64,000 bases of DNA from CAZYTO01 sp964650405 (GTDB taxonomy: Bacteria; Acidobacteriota; Thermoanaerobaculia; Gp7-AA8): positions 7,162 to 71,161 of the forward strand of contig CAZYTO010000001.1 in assembly GCA_964650405.1 (NCBI GenBank), in the 5' to 3' direction. The translations under genes were made by a program, and so were the position numbers. The number at the start of each line of letters is the position of its first letter. Position 1 is the stretch's first letter. Below are positions 60,180-64,000 of this stretch, in pieces. The notes beneath the pieces are model-generated. The model was given only the letters and a program-made list of their open reading frames with translations, ran no database searches and was not told where the DNA came from.

Positions 60180-62234
60180 TCAGTCCGCCAGTGCCTCCGC
60201 CAGTGTCGCCGCGAAGGCGTCCGCGGCTCCGTCGCTGCTCAGACCGACGGGGATGTTGTAGCGGAAGATGACGCGGCCGTTCTTGGTGATGGTCGCGCTG
60301 CCGCCACCGTTGAGATCCTGGCTGTAACGGGAGCCGAAGCGGTTCGAGATCGACGAGGTCGACTCCCACCGGATGGCCACCGGCGCCTCGATGTTGCTGA
60401 AGTCGACATCGGGGAGGTAACGATGCAGAGCGCGGTAGACCACCAGGTGATCGCCGCCGCCGATGAGGGCCATTTCCTTCACGCCGCGAAGCTCGTTGTG
60501 CAGGCGATCCAGGGCGCGCTCGTTCCCGCGATAGTGTCCGGGAGTCTCGACGTACACCGGTGCCCGGCGTGGGACCGTCTCCACCGGCACATCCGCTCGC
60601 GGTTGCGCGTCGGTCTGCGACGACTGCGATGACGGTTGCGGCTGCAACTGGGCAACCTGCGGCGGCCGATTCTGCCCGCGCGATACCGGCTGCGGTTGTA
60701 CCTGCGCCGGGTTCTGAGGCTTCGTCGTCTGCGGCTGCGAGAGAAGCTGCGGCTGCCCTTGCTGCCCCGGCGGGTTCGAGATTTCGGCGGTCAGTTTCGG
60801 CGCGGTGTCCGTCTTCTGCGGCGTGACGTTCACCGTCGTCTGCGACGGTTTGGACGGGCCGGGCGTCGTCCCTTCGGCGGTGACTTTCGACGAGCTGACC
60901 TTCGTGAACGGCGAGACGATCTCGGAAATCTTCGGCCACAGCGCGTAGGCCGCGCCGCCGATCAACAGCACGACGATGGCCAGGACCGCCATGACCGGCC
61001 CGGCGCTGCTCCGGCGCCGCGGGCCTCCCTGCGGCAGAGGCGTGAGCACGGTCGCCTGCGCGCCGGCTGGTACCGGTACCGGCGGAGGCACCGCCGGTTG
61101 CGGCGTCTGCGCCTGAACGGGCGGCGTCGCGGACGGTACGGAGGGTGCGGCACCGCCCGCTGCCGGCAAAGCGGCTGCTGCCGCGACCGATGCCATCGCG
61201 GAGGCGGCGGCTTCACCGGTGGTGGCCGTCGCGACCGTAGGCATCGCCGAAGCGGCGACGATCCCTGTTGCGGGCGTAGCCATGGTCGGCGCGAACGGCG
61301 ACAGCGACGCCTGGCCCGCCGGCGGGCGCCACGTGGCGTCGCCGTCGAGGGCGATGGCCTGGGTGGCGGTGATCACGGGATCCGGCAGGGTGGCCAGAAT
61401 CGCTTCCAGCGCGCCGGCGAAATCATGCGCGGTGGGATAACGCTCGTCGCGGTTGCGGGAGAGCGCTTTCTGCAGGACGGCCACAAGGGCCACGCCGCCG
61501 GGGAAATTCGGCGGCAGTTCGACGGTGGAGGTTGGGACTTCGCGCGCGTGATGGAGGAAGTACTCGTGCGGCGACTTGGCCTCATACGGCGGGCGGCCGG
61601 TCAGCAGTTCGACGATGACCATGGCCACGGCATACAGATCGGCTCTGCCGTCGACCTTCTCTCCCTCGGGGAGGAAGCCGAGCTGCTCGGGCGAGGCGTA
61701 GCGGAGCTTGCCCACGAAGATGCCCGTCCGCGTCTGCGTCACGGCGTCGGGGTCCTCGAGCTTGGCCACGCCGAGGTCGATGATCTTCACCGTGTCGTCG
61801 CGGGTGATCATCAGGTTCTCGGGGCTGATGTCGCGGTGGATGATGCCGGCGCGGTGGATGGCTTCGAGGCCGCTGAGGGCCTGGATGGCGATCTTCAGCG
61901 CCTGGCGCGGCGGGATCGTGCCGCGGGTGCGGAGACGCTGGGCCAGGTTCTCGCCGTCGATGAACTCCCACACCATGTAATGCGAGCCGTCCGGAAGGGC
62001 GGCGAAGTCGAAGAGGGTGGCCACGTTCGGGTGCTGCACCTTCGTGGCGATGCGCGCCTCGCGGAAGAAGCGATCGCGCGCGTCGTCGCGCCCGGCGATC
62101 CGGGAGTGGATGACCTTGATGACGCGCGGCGCGCCGAGGAGCGTGTGCGTAGCCTTATAGATCTCACCCATGCCGCCCGCGCCGAGGGCAGCGGTGATCT
62201 CGTACCTGCCGTCAAGTATTTCGCCAGTATTCAC
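60180..62234 (-). CDS. Membrane-anchored serine/threonine protein kinase (PknB-like)
   Basis: 684 residues from GTG 62234. Kinase domain 10-280: GAGGMGEIY (20-26), Lys40 in RVIKVI, HRDISPENL with Asp135, IDLG with Asp153, and YASPEQ. A Pro/Ala/Gln-rich linker follows, then a single membrane span (VMAVLAIVVLLIGGAAYALW) and a periplasmic part with another Gln/Pro-rich stretch and a C-terminal domain near 560-684 (VYRALHRYLPDVDFSNIEAPVAIRW, ending with an ALAD tail). Such kinases sense an external cue and phosphorylate proteins. Ser in place of Lys after HRDI is noted. Downstream of a hybrid histidine kinase on the same strand with 152 bases between. Confidence 0.88.
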   Translation of the reverse strand: MNTGEILDGRYEITAALGAGGMGEIYKATHTLLGAPRVIKVIHSRIAGRDDARDRFFREARIATKVQHPNVATLFDFAALPDGSHYMVWEFIDGENLAQRLRTRGTIPPRQALKIAIQALSGLEAIHRAGIIHRDISPENLMITRDDTVKIIDLGVAKLEDPDAVTQTRTGIFVGKLRYASPEQLGFLPEGEKVDGRADLYAVAMVIVELLTGRPPYEAKSPHEYFLHHAREVPTSTVELPPNFPGGVALVAVLQKALSRNRDERYPTAHDFAGALEAILATLPDPVITATQAIALDGDATWRPPAGQASLSPFAPTMATPATGIVAASAMPTVATATTGEAAASAMASVAAAAALPAAGGAAPSVPSATPPVQAQTPQPAVPPPVPVPAGAQATVLTPLPQGGPRRRSSAGPVMAVLAIVVLLIGGAAYALWPKISEIVSPFTKVSSSKVTAEGTTPGPSKPSQTTVNVTPQKTDTAPKLTAEISNPPGQQGQPQLLSQPQTTKPQNPAQVQPQPVSRGQNRPPQVAQLQPQPSSQSSQTDAQPRADVPVETVPRRAPVYVETPGHYRGNERALDRLHNELRGVKEMALIGGGDHLVVYRALHRYLPDVDFSNIEAPVAIRWESTSSISNRFGSRYSQDLNGGGSATITKNGRVIFRYNIPVGLSSDGAADAFAATLAEALAD

Positions 62235-62386
62235 GCCGGTAAGCTTACGCCCTTCCGGCGGTTCCGTCTGTGACGGGGCTGACGTCGCACGGTTTCCAAT
62301 TCCCGTGAGTTTGGCGTCCTGGATCAGTACCCTGCCGGGTACGGGACCGCGCTTGTCGATACCGGGATGCGGGGGTCGCGGCGCCG

Positions 62387-64000
<1,614 letters not shown>

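Overview
The window is a high-GC bacterial fragment with dense, strand-coherent operons. It most likely comes from an acidobacterium or a related soil lineage. The reasons are an Oar-type TonB-dependent receptor with an N-terminal carboxypeptidase-like plug extension, a hopanoid operon, CHRD and DUF5666 secreted proteins, a very large alpha-2-macroglobulin, and intergenic spacers filled with short direct and inverted repeats. A run of ten Ns at 62499-62508 shows a scaffolded draft assembly. I see no tRNA, rRNA, CRISPR array or intact insertion sequence.

Layout. (1) 1-11161: a uronic-acid polysaccharide locus. A TonB receptor runs left; a ROK regulator, SDR, heparinase II/III-like lyase, hexuronate MFS transporter, uxaC, a kduD-like SDR and manD run right with mostly overlapping starts and stops. 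(2) 11162-12501: a gene-free interval whose right half is a 29-unit, 21-bp-period repeat array built on GAGTC/GACTC half-sites. (3) 12502-22431: an alpha-2-macroglobulin, an arginase-fold protein head-to-head with a fatty acid desaturase, a six-repeat DUF5666 protein and a small conserved protein. (4) 22489-29926 (minus): hopanoid operon shc, hpnH, an hpnG/squalene synthase fusion, dxs, ispH. (5) 29994-34089 (minus): adaptor, FtsX-type permease and TolC-like channel with no ATPase gene. (6) 34328-37485: a CHRD protein and an MmgE/PrpD protein, convergent across a strong terminator.

(7) 37699-49182 is the most interesting part. A 1600-residue enzyme (fatty acyl-AMP ligase, carrier protein, class III aminotransferase, acyl-ACP-reductase-like domain) diverges, across a pair of good promoters, from an operon of an acyl-CoA-dehydrogenase-like flavoprotein, a small membrane protein, a ferritin-like di-iron protein, an APH-type kinase, a GNAT/FemAB-like transferase and an NAD(P)-dependent reductase. 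Together these look like a pathway that turns a fatty acid into a fatty amine and oxidises its nitrogen. The set resembles valanimycin-type azoxy biosynthesis, so I propose an azoxy- or N-oxidised-lipid pathway. That product is inference.

(8) 48541-64000: an isoprenylcysteine-methyltransferase-like enzyme, a DinB-like protein, two small basic proteins, a UbiB-type kinase, a glyoxalase, an operon of a SnoaL/FN3, an ABA4-like and an FAD protein, a cation/proton antiporter, a DUF885 protein, a Ser/Thr kinase with a membrane anchor, and a hybrid histidine kinase cut by the window edge and interrupted by the assembly gap.
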